In this document: piece by piece, positions 38,412-49,039 of the stretch
How positions within the stretch are numbered: position 1 is the stretch's first letter
Layout: the number at the start of each line of letters is the position of its first letter
DNA from: Archilochus colubris
Lineage: Eukaryota > Chordata > Aves > Apodiformes > Trochilidae
DNA: 64,000 nt
NCBI GenBank assembly: GCA_023079485.1
Contig: CM041084.1
Span: 23,588,609 to 23,652,608, forward strand
Direction of reading: 5' to 3'
Position numbers and translations under genes: made by a program
Notes under the pieces: generated by a model
The model's database searches: none
What the model saw: only the letters and a program-made list of their open reading frames with translations
What the model was told of the DNA's origin: nothing

Positions 38412-40194
38412 CTAAGAGAAAGAAAAAGAAAAAAGTTTAGCGATCATAATATATATATTTATTTTGGTGATGTTTGGGAATTTGGATGCAGTGGATACAA
38501 GACAAAAACATTAGTCCATTTCCTCTGCATCACAGACACTTCACCTAACTCCCCCCTGCCCCTTTCACCGTTACATTATTACATTGATTTTTGTCTTTTC
38601 AACATGTTTTACCATTTTCTTCTACACTAATAGCATTTATAGAATATCAAAGTCATTTTTGTACAAGAGGCCTAGAGAAGGAAAATTAACTGTTATATAA
38701 GATAGATGCAGATATTTTCCTTACAGTGGACAATCACACTGCTGCTGACTGTTCTGAAGAGCTGGTAGAGGAATTGTGTCCTCGGGGCAGCTACCCAGTT
38801 GAAAGTATCATCCAAGGAGAATTCAGCTGCCCCAGGAAGGCTTTAAAGTGAATGGTATGTCAGGATTAAGTGAACCTGTACTTGGGGCACCATGATGGAT
38901 GGAGAGGATATGCAAAGAGGTCAGAAAAAAGAAAAAAGACCTACACACACACAGGATCTGCCATTTAGAGTCATTTAGTGACTGATCCATGTTCTAAAAC
39001 ATTTGCTCTTATTAAAACAGCATTATACAGCACCACTGGGAGGCAAATGCCTTCATTTAAAATTGCTTAATTATTTTACTTATTTATTATTTATAAATTG
39101 AAAGTATGGCAGTTTGTGAAACTGTTAGGGAAAAGGCAATTCAGTAGCTTGTATTCCAAGGGATTGCTTTGAAGAGATGTGTAGCTGTATCTTTTTCATA
39201 AACCCCAATTCAACAGATTACCAGTGTAGCTAACACTGTAAAATATCTTGGACTCTTAAGTGTGTATTTTGGTCCACAAATGTACAGTAAGAAACAAATG
39301 TTAAAAAAAATCCTTATGTATTAGGAATACACAGGCTTGTTTGAAAAGATGCTGACCACTGGAATTTTGGCAATTACTTTACTGCAATAAATTTTCTCTA
39401 ATGTGCAATGTGTAATTTGATATGACTTCAAATAGAAACATAGAAAAGCATGTGGGAGGAGGAGGAAGGGTAGACACAGTGAGAAAAAGTTTCTTTTCAT
39501 GTTTTGGAAAAACAGTGAGTATTCTCAGAAACTCAAATCCCAGTATACAATATGCAGTGCCAAATAGCTGGTGCATAAGCTCTGGCCTGAGAAACACCAC
39601 AAAGTCAACAAAGGCCTTATGCCTCTAAGGCAGGACTTTGTCAGATCTCAGATTCTAAAATAAAAAATTTATGCATGGGGAGAAAACACGTCACTTCCTT
39701 GTACCCTATATTGTTTATTCTCCTGTGCTGCACGTGCTACATTAACTTGCAGAGTCTTGCAAAACATCTGCTGTTGAACTGCATGGTACATGGTTACAGA
39801 AGGGGTCTCACTGTTTTTCCCAAGTGTGTTTTTATTAACTGCAGTCAGCAGCTATGGCAAATGAGACAGAACTGGATCTTCTCTGGGAGGAGAGATGCTT
39901 GATGGACGACCCTTGTGAGGCATGTCAAATACAAAAGCCAGGATGAGTGAAAGAAATGGAGAAGATTTTCTGACTTTCTTCTTCAGTGAGAGTGTATGGG
40001 GGTAAATTGAGAACTGCAGTTCACTTAGAGGCAGAAACTTGAACCTGTACTATTGAAGTGAAGCCATTGTCCTTTTCAGTTCCCTTATTTGAATTCCTCT
40101 GCTACATCCTGCAATTGCTCTACTTTCTTTTGTTGGAGGGTGTAGTTCCCTTAAATAATGTTTTATCCAGACAACACCTGACAGAAAAGCTCAA

Positions 40195-40500
40195 GAGGAA
40201 GATGTGATGATGCCTCATATCCCTTCAGTTGCTTTTCTGGTCTGGAATAAGCAAAGACCAGATCTGTCTCCTTGTTAGGAAAAAGTTCTTTACCATGAAA
40301 GCAGTGGAAAAATGGAACAGGTTTCCCAGGCAGGTAGTTGAGGCCACATCCCTGGTGATATTCAAGGGGAGGCTTGGCAAGGCTTTCAGCAACCTGATGT
40401 ATTTGAGGAATGTCCCTGCTTACTGCAGAGAGGTTGAACTAGATGACCTTTAGAGGTCACTTCTAACCCAAATTATTCCATGATTCTGTGATTCTGTTAT
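40195..40500 (+). mobile_element. CR1 LINE fragment, 3' end, inside a receptor intron
   Basis: Plus-orientation CR1 3' terminus, antisense to the receptor. The translation RKKFFTMKAVEKWNRFPRQV matches the C-terminal end of CR1 reverse-transcriptase ORFs. The non-coding tail GACCTTTAGAGGTCACTTCT and the repeated TGATTCTGTGATTCTG are the standard CR1 end. It is heavily 5'-truncated. Confidence 0.9.
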
Positions 40501-42129
40501 CTTGAGACCATGGATGTTGTACATCTTCTGGATGAAGAAATTATTTTCTTGAGTCTCATTGCTCTTCTCCCACCAGCAATGCCTCTCTGCATTCCGCCAT
40601 CTAGCTTTCTATTGATATTATTTCTATTTCTTCCATTTTATACACAAAGTTTTGCCTACAGTTCAGAGTACTATTGTTATCTTCAGATATAAAAAACCCT
40701 GCAGATTTTAAACCTTAAGAAAGACTGAATCTTTCACGTGCTTTCAGCATCTTCCAACAGGCTTCTGAAAGTCAGAAAACCTGCAACTCACTGGTTGTTC
40801 TGGAGTACTAACATTTGCATTTATGAGCTGTATAATAAATTATCTGTGTGTTCAGCAATACACCTACAGCATCCCACGCAGTGCATAAGTTATGACACTC
40901 AAGGGCTGAAATATCTCTTTTTTGTTTTTTTGGCTGTTGCAGTCTTCATTTCAGTCTGGAGACAGAAGAGATGACACTGGTGATGGTGAAGGCAGATACC
41001 AATCTCTTACAGGATCCATGGGAGGCTGGGTGGCTGGGCTGGAAAACTACATGCATTCATATTTGCAGCACAAAATCCAGTCATCTTTTTTTTTTTGATC
41101 ATTTGCCCATCCACTCTACAGATCATCAAGGCAGCATCTAATCAATGTCATGAAACAGACACAAGCTAATGCAGGGGAGGTGGATGTACAGTGCTCGTGA
41201 GTTGCTCATAATTTAAAAAAACCCAAACACTTGTACTTAAAACAGTGAGCATTGATGAGAGTACTGCAAAAAGATCAGGGCCGTTTGAAGCAGACTGGCT
41301 TCTGCTATTTGTAAGTGACTCCAACAGAGGAAACCTAAGCTTGTAACACCTTGACTTGTTTTTCAACTGGAAAATCATTCTCTGAGACCATTACACGGTT
41401 TATTGTGGGAACAAATTCTCTCTCATTCGTCATCATCAGTCCTCTGATATTTACAATAGAATGCAGCATTTGTTTGCACCATTTCTGTGTACACGAAGGA
41501 TGTAGCTGATATATCAAACCACTGTGTTCACTTAAAACAGTGATGTGCCATTGAAAAACTGTCTCTGTTCTAGAGAAGGCATTAAAAATTAATCATTTAA
41601 CCAGTGCAGAAATGGAGACTCTATTATCTTTTCCAGCAAAAAAAAATATAATTGAACCCATGATGCCTGTCTCAGGATGCAGAAACTCATAGACTGCTCT
41701 TAGTTTCTGGGGAGGCAGACTGCCCTGAAACTCATGAGTGCAACAGCTAGTAGGGAAATATAGCTGCTACATAAGAAAATACAGTACCTGCTAATTGCAT
41801 AATCAGTCCTAGAAGAAAATGAGCACATGCATGGGCAGGCCTCACCCTGTGCCCAAGATAGTGTCTCCAGAATCACCCCCGCTGCTGAAGCAGGACAGAA
41901 TGTGTTGGCAGGGGGCAACTGGGGGTCAACAAGTCAACAAGCCATGGAGAGACTCCTATTCCTGGGACAGGAGGAACCCACTGGAGATGAAACTTGGCTT
42001 ACTTCAACCCCTTCCTCATCTAATTCCATCAATTGATACAAAAGTTTCATGAGACTTTGTTCTTTTTTTTTTAATTGGTTCCCTTTTAATCTTGCTTTTC
42101 TGTCTATTGCATAATGTTCATAAATAGGC

Positions 42130-42176
42130 TTATATTAATTGTTAATTAATAGTTAATTAATATAATTAACAATTTT
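42130..42176. repeat. AT-rich inverted repeat
   Basis: TTAATTGTTAATTAA and TTAATTAATATAATTAACAA can fold back on each other; low complexity. Confidence 0.6.
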
Positions 42177-43297
42177 TTTGTAACTGTCAAAACTGCATGG
42201 GACTTGGAAGTTGTTTTCAGAGTAAGATTATTATTGTAACACACTATTTTATCCATACTTGCTAAAACTGCAAGTAACCTGTTACCAGAAAGCGTATTTT
42301 AAGACACTCCATTATAGCCCCTAAGACTGGAGGAATGACAACACAGGTAACAGTAGAAGTAGACTTTCATTTCTTTTAAGCATAACTGTAATATAAGATA
42401 GCATACAGTACAAAAATAGATCCATACTTTTGGTTAGTCTATGCACGCAGTAGCATGCACAGCCACAGTTTTGAAGGGACAAGGGCAATAAGCAGAAAAT
42501 ATAATCTAAGATGACAGGATGCATAGATCTTGGTAGCATTATTTATTACTTCATTTAAGGAACAAAGCACCACTGATATTTTTTAAGCTGTTTTCCTACA
42601 TTACATTAAAGTAATTTATGCACTTAGTTTCTCCATGAAAGGAAACAAGAAGTGGGTCACTGTACTCACCCTGTTGACTGCTACTCACAAATGCATTGGA
42701 AGTCTGCCTTTCCTAGTCAATTAGAGGACTGGATATATTATAGTCAGTAAACCAGACAAGCAAGCACTTAAAATAACTTAAAAAACAGGCTTACTGAATG
42801 ATGCCATATATTCAAGGCATTTATGAGATCAAAATTTCAGTCTATATTTTAATTCAATCTGCCTAAAAAAAAACCAAAACTGTGCTTCCCAGTAAAGCCT
42901 CATCATCTCAGTCTTTTATTCTGTGCAATGGCATTCCCTCTGTACAAAAGTTTGCATACACAGCTAGTTTTAATATTAACCTCACAGTATCAGTTTCAGA
43001 ACATTTGAGCGCTTCAACAGAATGCTTTGAAGATAAGACCCCCCTGTAATTTCAGTTTTTCCTCCTTAGTTTAGAAATAGGGCCAGCTGAGAATTTTTGC
43101 TACATTTTTTATTGTTTCTTCTATCTTGGCATTGTTCTTAATGCAGTGGTGCTACTTTTGCAAAGATAGGTTATCCAACAAAATGAAAGTGGTTGGAAAA
43201 GAACTGGAAAACCACAGTCATGCTTGGTTTCAGGGTAACACCTGGCAACAATGTATTAGGCTAAATTAATAATTAAAGTTGCTACGATATAACATAC

Positions 43298-43516
43298 CTG
43301 GTAATGCATTAATATATGCATGATGTAATCATATATTTCTCCAGCAAGTCGGTTTTCTGGTCTCCAGGGAATAATAACAAACTGGATTCCTAGTAAGGGC
43401 ACCAGGATTAAAGTGGCTCTGACAGCTTTCATGTACATGTTGGACTCAGCACGGTGGGTATCTCTTAGCTTTGTCACCAAAACTCGAACAATGTTAAGCA
43501 GAAAGAAAAAATTGAC
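43298..43516 (-). CDS. CALCR: Receptor exon: rest of helix 5, intracellular loop 3, helix 6, loop 3, start of helix 7
   Basis: The acceptor is TTTTGCAG|GTCAAT and the donor is TACCAG|GTATGT. The exon is 219 bp, 73 codons, in phase 0 at both ends. It reads [18 protein letters not shown], then the loop [17 protein letters not shown], then helix 6 [16 protein letters not shown], then [19 protein letters not shown] and HYQ. PLLG is the PxxG hinge of class B helix 6, central to activation. The basic loop (KLR, KAVR) is the G-protein contact region. Many class B genes carry this stretch as two exons; here it is one. RVLVTK and GIQF are CALCR-like; [16 protein letters not shown] and [10 protein letters not shown] are closer to CALCRL. 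Confidence 0.96.
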
Positions 43517-46069
43517 CTGCAAAAGCAAAGCCATTTGAGGTGAAAGCATTCAAGTTAAATAGGTGCTCAAAATAAAAATACAGACCACATAAATGGCAGA
43601 GACATGTAACTTCCTAGCTTTATCCTAGCTTATAATGAGCAACTGCTTGGAAATCAGGCCTTGGAAAGTACTTAGAATGTCTTCATATAAGAAATGTTAA
43701 GCCACTGGACACGCTTCCTTAAGGAAGCCTGCATGCATGTTTCAAGCAGGCAGGGATCAATTCTAGGACGCAGTGGATGTTTTGACACTAATGTGGGCAA
43801 ATTTAGGACGTCAAGGGAATAATTAATCTAATCTTCATGTCTGAAGTTTAAATGCAAGGGATGAATTGACCCCTAGAAGTAACCATGTATCTCTTCTGAA
43901 TCTGAAGATCACCTAGCTGTCTTGTTTCAAAAGATGTCTGCAGCTAGGTGAGATAAAACCTAGGACCTATGGGGGCACATGATTTCTCTGATTAAGATGA
44001 TCCATTTTACATAGGCCAATGCTTCAGGCTTGTGTATGAGCAGGGAGGAAAAACTGCTTCTGAGAAATACCCAGGGTACTCCTTGACTCCACCAGACTGC
44101 ATGGACCCCATGGTGCACTACCCACTGCTGAAAATGAACATGTCCTGGCTAAGGGCAGAACACCAAAAATTTGAGAGTTTTGCTCCTGGCACTTATGTTC
44201 AGCTGTGCCTCAACGTACTGATACTGCTCTATTACTCCTAGAGCTTGAGTAGCTCAGCATCTCAGTCATTTCTGGAAATCTGAGTGTAGCTATGTGGGAC
44301 AGTCAGACAAACACATGCCCTTGATCCTCCTTCCCAGAGAGCTCCTGGTGGGGTGTGCTGAGAAGTGACAAAGGAAAAGGAAGGGCAGATCCAGACTGAT
44401 GAGTCCAGAGGGTATCCTAAGGACATCCAAGGTATCACAGGCCTTCTCTCTCTTCCAGTGTACCCAGATCACTCCTTCTCACTCAGTTACAATGATATCA
44501 GGCACCTATGCTTCTGAACATCATTGGCTTTTTTTCAGATGACTTTTTTAAAATCAGTATGTAAGCTGCATAACTTACATGAATATTTAAATAGCCCAAA
44601 TTCCACAGATATAAAAGAAATTTCAGTTGAATCTTTCAGAATTATAAAGCATGATTCAGTAAGCTTTAGTAAAGCATTTCATCACTTCTTAACTACTGGA
44701 AGACCTTTCAACTGTTTTGCATTTGTGCTCTACTGGAAAAAAGGAATAAAAAAATTACTTCTGAGATCCTATTCAGCATTTAATCTAAACCTTGACCTCC
44801 ATCCTCCTCTGACTTCACTCACTTAATCTTCACTTCTAGAATTTCTGGAACTAACTGTAAAAACTAGAAAAAAAAAAAAAAAGACTTTACAAAGGTAAAA
44901 ATCTTCAGCTCTTCTGAGTCAGACTGTCTCTGTAAGATTTTTGTAGCAAATAATGCAGGAAATTGTACAGACTCTGACACCTTGACAAGAAAAAGAAGAC
45001 TGAAAACGGCATTAGCACAAGCCAGAAATCATAGTGCCTTCTTTTGAAAACAGTTACAGATTGCTTCTTTCCAAAACAAGGGTCCCTCCTTTTTCCTTTG
45101 TGGCCATGATGTACAGACTCAGAGCATGGTGATAAAAATAAAGGCTGAAAGGCCTCTCCTAGAAGATAGTTGGCATTACAGCAGCAGAAGCACTCAAGGG
45201 TGAACCTGTAAACTCACAATGGACATGGATTCTATAGGAAAGCAAACTACCTCTGTGGCAGGGACGAATGGGATTTTTCACATTGCTTATGTGCAAGAAT
45301 ACTTCTCAAGAAAGGACAGAAAGATTTTAAGGTTTTTCAGCTATCAGACAATGTGTTTCTTCTTTCAAAAGTGTCCCCAGTATGCACTGCCCTACTGTTT
45401 GATCTTCATGTAATTGCTGCAGGTACATCTGTGCAGATGTTTACAAGCAAGAAAGAAGCAGCACAAAAGCTGAAAGTGCATCTTGGGTGATACATTTAGA
45501 TGAGCCTGGTGCTTGGTCTGAATAAAACCCTTTCTGTACCTTTCAGGAAGGTCAGCATTACCATGCTGAATGGCACCACTGGCATATAACATGGTATATG
45601 TAGGCACATTTCTAAGCTGCACTTTGAATGTTGTTCTCTTACACCAACAGCCCAGAACAGTCCCTTCCCTGGGCTAGGGTACCTCCCAATCTTTGGGCCA
45701 TATCAGTTCTGTAACCAGTAAAACCTGTGCTGAAGGACCAGCTCACACCAGCTAAGGCATAGCTAAATGCCACATCAGTGCCATGCAAATGCAGCAATTC
45801 AATCACAAATAAGTTATGCTGGCAGAGAGTGGCCACTCTGATTTTCACAAGCAGTTAGTGACTCTGTGTGCCCCAAAATCTGATTCTTTACTGGAATGTC
45901 CCTTTACAGGCCTTGTTTTTGAAAAGTAGAGAGAACCTGAAGAGAAAATCTCTAGCTACTGCTGAGTTTTGACCAAAATACTTCTAAATTACAGGAACTT
46001 CTATTCTGTACAGGTTAGCAGCATTTCTAAAAAAAATATTAAACTGTTGAGAGCAAATAAAATTCTTAC

Positions 46070-46136
46070 CAATAAAGCTGCCATTACAGGTCCATGAACA
46101 ATATAAAGCAAGTGTGTGTCAACACTCATCCAGCAG
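46070..46136 (-). CDS. CALCR: Receptor exon: extracellular loop 2 and first part of helix 5
   Basis: It is separated from the preceding exon by an intron of only 96 bp. The acceptor is TCCTCCAG|CTGCTGG and the donor is TTATTG|GTAAGA. The exon is 67 bp; its first base completes the Asn codon, giving [12 protein letters not shown] followed by [11 protein letters not shown]. The Cys of NCW is the loop-2 partner of the helix-3 cysteine. HGPVMAAL matches CALCR (CALCRL has HGPICAAL), while DTHLLYI matches CALCRL. It ends in phase 0. Confidence 0.95.
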
Positions 46137-46232
46137 CTGGAGGAGAAACACACCATTACATTTATTATTACCTCATGTAAGATGTAATACAATTAAATAA
46201 TTGTAAGTTCAAAAAGCAGCCGTGCTACTCAC

Positions 46233-46293
46233 TTGTCATTGAAGTATTTGGCTCTTGCAACAGCATGAATAGATGCTGGCACTAAAGGGAACC
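46233..46293 (-). CDS. CALCR: Receptor exon: helix 4 into extracellular loop 2
   Basis: The acceptor is TTTCAG|GG and the donor is GACAA|GTGAGT. The exon is 61 bp, the conserved class B length for this position. With the single base carried over it reads G-FPLVPASIHAVARAKYFND and ends two bases into an Asn codon. FPLVP is the helix-4 motif and matches the CALCR form; the IHA.AR segment is shared with CALCRL. Phases 1 in and 2 out agree with the neighbouring exons. Confidence 0.95.
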
Positions 46294-46805
46294 CTGAAAT
46301 GATTAAATTCATATCTCAGTCTTGGTATTTTTTTTAGCTTCAGTTTCATCTGTCACACATACTAATAATGTCTTGTGTCCATAAAACACATGTATGTGAA
46401 ATCACACCTTTCAGGAAAGAACTGCAATCCCATTTCACTCAGGGGGCTTAGCATTACCTCCCTTGTGAGATGCAACAGGCAATGAGGTTCAAGGCAGGCC
46501 CGCAGGAGCAGCAAAGCCCACAGGCCATGCTCTCCAGGGTCACCACATGGCTCCTGCCAGATCCCCTCTGCTGCTGTGACCTGTGCAGGGAAGGGTCTGA
46601 GCAGGCAGCATGAGAAGGAGGCAGGGATCAGTCAGCTCTCAGGGGAGTATTCCCTTGGAAAAGCAGGGACACTGGTTAAAGCCATGGAAATCACTGGAGC
46701 AGGAAAGAGGCACAGTAACACTCCTGCCAGACTATGGAGCAATAAACAGCAGAGTGAGGAGTTGCTCTTTGGGAGCCTAAAGTGAGAGAAAATATTTGGA
46801 GCCAT

Positions 46806-46847
46806 TTCATTTCGGGTGATGAAGTACGTGATAGCAACAAAAAAACC
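46806..46847 (-). pseudogene. Possible decayed duplicate of the receptor helix-7 exon
   Basis: The minus strand encodes GFFVAITYFITRNE over exactly 42 bp. In helix-7 exons of mammalian CALCR the equivalent is GFFVA.IYCFCN.E (recalled), giving about 8 of 14 identities. It is preceded by a pyrimidine-rich stretch CTCCTTTCTTTCTGTTCCGAG that looks like an acceptor, but the AG overlaps the Gly codon by one base. The donor side reads GAA|ATGG, with no GT. It lies upstream of the helix-4 exon, out of order for a receptor exon, so it cannot contribute to the normal product. Chance similarity is possible for so short a segment. Confidence 0.3.
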
Positions 46848-47035
46848 TCGGAACAGAAAGAAAGGAGCTTCCAATGCCAGGATGAGTTTATGGGATTGGC
46901 AGCTTGAGAAAATCCTCCTTTTGACTTGGAAATCGAAGTAGTCTGGGCAAGTCTTGTTAAAAAAAAAAACGACCGAAATGCCATTTTTAAGGGTCCTGTC
47001 CTATTTTGAGATGCCCAGGATAACACCTCCTGCTG

Positions 47036-48676
47036 CGCGCCCCTGCCCCTCTGCCTTCCCCTGCCCTGCTGCCTCCCCCTGCCCCGCTGCCTCCCCCTGC
47101 CCCGCTGCCTCCCCCTGCCCTGCTGCCCCCCTCGCCCTGCTGCCCCCCTGCGGACTGCTGCCTCCCCCTGCCCCGCCGTCTCCCCCTGCCCTTATGGCTT
47201 CCCTACCCTGCTGCCTCCCCCTGCTCTGCTGCCTCTCCCTGCCCCCCTGTCTCCCCTGCCCCTCTGCCTCACCCTGCCCCGCTGCCTCACCCTGCCTCGC
47301 TGACCCCCCCTGTCCTGCTGCCTCCCCTGCGCTGCTGCCTCTCCCCCGGGCCCTGCTGCGTCCCCCTGCCCTGCTCTACCCGAGCCCCACAGTCTCCCCC
47401 TGCTCTGCTGCCTCCCCCTGTTCTGCTGCCTCCCCCTGCTCTGCTGCCTCCCCCCCTGCTCCCCCCCCCCCCCCCCCCCCCTGCTGCCTCCTCCTGCCCT
47501 GCTGCCTCCCCTGCCCTGCTGCCTCACCCTGCCCCGCTGACCCCCAGTGCCCCGCTGCCTCACCCTGCCGCGCTGACTCCCCCTGCCCTGCTGCCTCCCC
47601 TGCGCTGCTGCCTCTCCCCCGGGCCCTGCTGCGTCCCCCTGCCTTGCTCTCCCCGAGCCCTGCTGCCTCCCCCTGCCCTGCTGCCTGCCCCAGCGCTGCT
47701 GTCTCCCCCAGCCCCGCTGTCTCCCCCTGCCCTTATGGCTTCCCTGCCCTGCTGCCCCCCGGGCCCTGCTGCGTCCCCCTGCCCTGCTGCCTCCCCTCTG
47801 GCCCTGCTGCCCCCCCGTGTCCTGCTACGTCTCTCTGTACTGCTGCCTCCCCTGCCCTGCTGCCCCCCGGGCCCTGTTGCCTCCCCTGCGCAGCTGCCTC
47901 CCCTGCCCTGATGCTTTCCCTGCCCCGCTGTCTTCCCCTGCCCCGCTGCCTCCCCTGCCTTGCTGCCCCCTCCTGCCCCCTCCTGCCCTGCTGCCTCCCC
48001 CGCCCTGCTGCCCCCTGCACTGCTGCCTCTCCCTGCCCTGCTGCCTCCTGCGCTGCTGCCCCCCGGGCCCTGCTACCTCCCCCTGCCCTGCTGCCTCCCC
48101 TCCAGCCCTGCTGTCCCCGAACTCTGCTCTCTCCTCCTGTTCTGCTACCTCACCCTGCCCCGCTGCCTCACCCTGCCCTGCTGCCTCTCCCTGCTCCGCT
48201 GTCTTCCCCTGCCCCGCTGTCTTCCCCTGCCCCGCTGTCTTCCCCTGCCCTGCCTCCCTGCCCTGCCTCCCCCTGCCCCGCTGCCTCCCCTGCCCTGCTG
48301 CCCCCTCCTGCCCTGCTGCCTCGCCCTGCCCTGCTGCCTCTCCCTGCCCTGCTGCCCCCCTGCGGACTGCTGCGTCCCCCTACCCTGCTGCCTCCCCTCT
48401 GGCCCTGCTGCCCCCCCGTGTCCTGCTGCCTCTCCCTGCCCTGCTGCCTCCCCTGCACTGCTGCCCCCCGGGCCCTGCTGCCTCCCCCTGTCCTGCTGCC
48501 TTTCCCTGTCCCGCTGCCTCACCCTGTCCCGCTGCCCCCCCCTGCCCTGCTGCCTCCCCTGCCCGCTGCTCTCCCTGCCCCGCTGTCTCTCCCTGCTCTG
48601 CTGCCTCCCCCTGTCCTGCTGTCTCTCCCTGTCCTGCTGCCTCACCCTGCTCCGCTGCCTACCCCTGCAGTGCTGA
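47036..48676. repeat. C-rich minisatellite, about 18-bp unit, roughly 90 degenerate copies
   Basis: The unit is approximately GCCTCCCCCTGCCCTGCT, with variants of 17-21 bp. The plus strand is almost purely C/T with interspersed G; the minus strand (receptor transcript sense) carries GGGGGAGG and GGGGCAGG runs. Multi-unit blocks recur: GCGGACTGCTGC near 47150 and 48362, CCTTATGGCTTCCCT near 47190 and 47730, and CCTCTGGCCCTGCTGCCCCC near 47794 and 48396. Because 18 is divisible by 3, all frames lack frequent stops; the resulting PCPAAS-type plus-strand frame and the R/Q/G-rich minus-strand frames are artefacts. Confidence 0.95.
47461..47481. repeat. Homopolymer C(21) inside the minisatellite
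   Basis: Uninterrupted run of 21 C between minisatellite units. Its length may be affected by sequencing error. Confidence 0.85.
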
Positions 48677-48990
48677 CCCCCGGGCTTTGCGGTTGTGGCG
48701 GTGACCTGGGGGGAGCGGTCATGTGACCCCAATGGACCAATTACAGCACTGCTGCCCATGGCACTGGGTGCGAAACGGCCCCCCCCAGGTCTCGCTATCG
48801 CGGGTGGCCTCCGCTCGCTTGTCACAGCTTCCTCTGCTCCTGCCCTCTGCTTTGTCCCTGGAAAAGAACATCGTGCAACGGACAGATCACCTTCTCCTGC
48901 CTCCCCCGGCAGGACAGGTGTGGCCGCTCCAAGGCTCATGGAGACGGCCACTGAGATCCTGGACTCAGGCACCCGTGGGTCCCGTATTTG
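48677..48990. other. GC- and CpG-rich flank of the minisatellite
   Basis: Unlike the AT-rich surroundings, this stretch has many CpG dinucleotides (GCGGTTGTGGCGG, GTGCGAAACGGCC, TCGCTATCGCGGG, CCGCTCGC), an E-box-like GTCATGTGAC and an ATTGG/CCAAT motif. Whether it is a small CpG island, promoter-like DNA or a decayed repeat cannot be told from sequence. Confidence 0.45.
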
Positions 48991-49010
48991 CATATTTGTG
49001 TGTGGTTCAC

Positions 49011-49035
49011 CATCATCATCATCATTATTACTACA
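49011..49035. repeat. CAT trinucleotide microsatellite
   Basis: CATCATCATCATCATTATTA, a short trinucleotide run. Confidence 0.8.
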
Positions 49036-49039
49036 TTAA

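Noticed and set aside
40229..40453. 74-codon frame inside a receptor intron
   Set aside because: RKKFFTMKAVEKWNRFPRQV is the CR1 polyprotein end; the element is antisense to the receptor.
46954..48726. 590-codon proline/alanine/cysteine-rich plus-strand frame
   Set aside because: It is entirely produced by the 18-bp minisatellite. There is no non-repetitive domain or splice context, and overlapping long frames on other frames and strands behave identically.
48145..48993. 282-codon arginine/glutamine-rich minus-strand frame
   Set aside because: It is the reverse complement of the same minisatellite plus a CpG-rich flank; no independent coding evidence.
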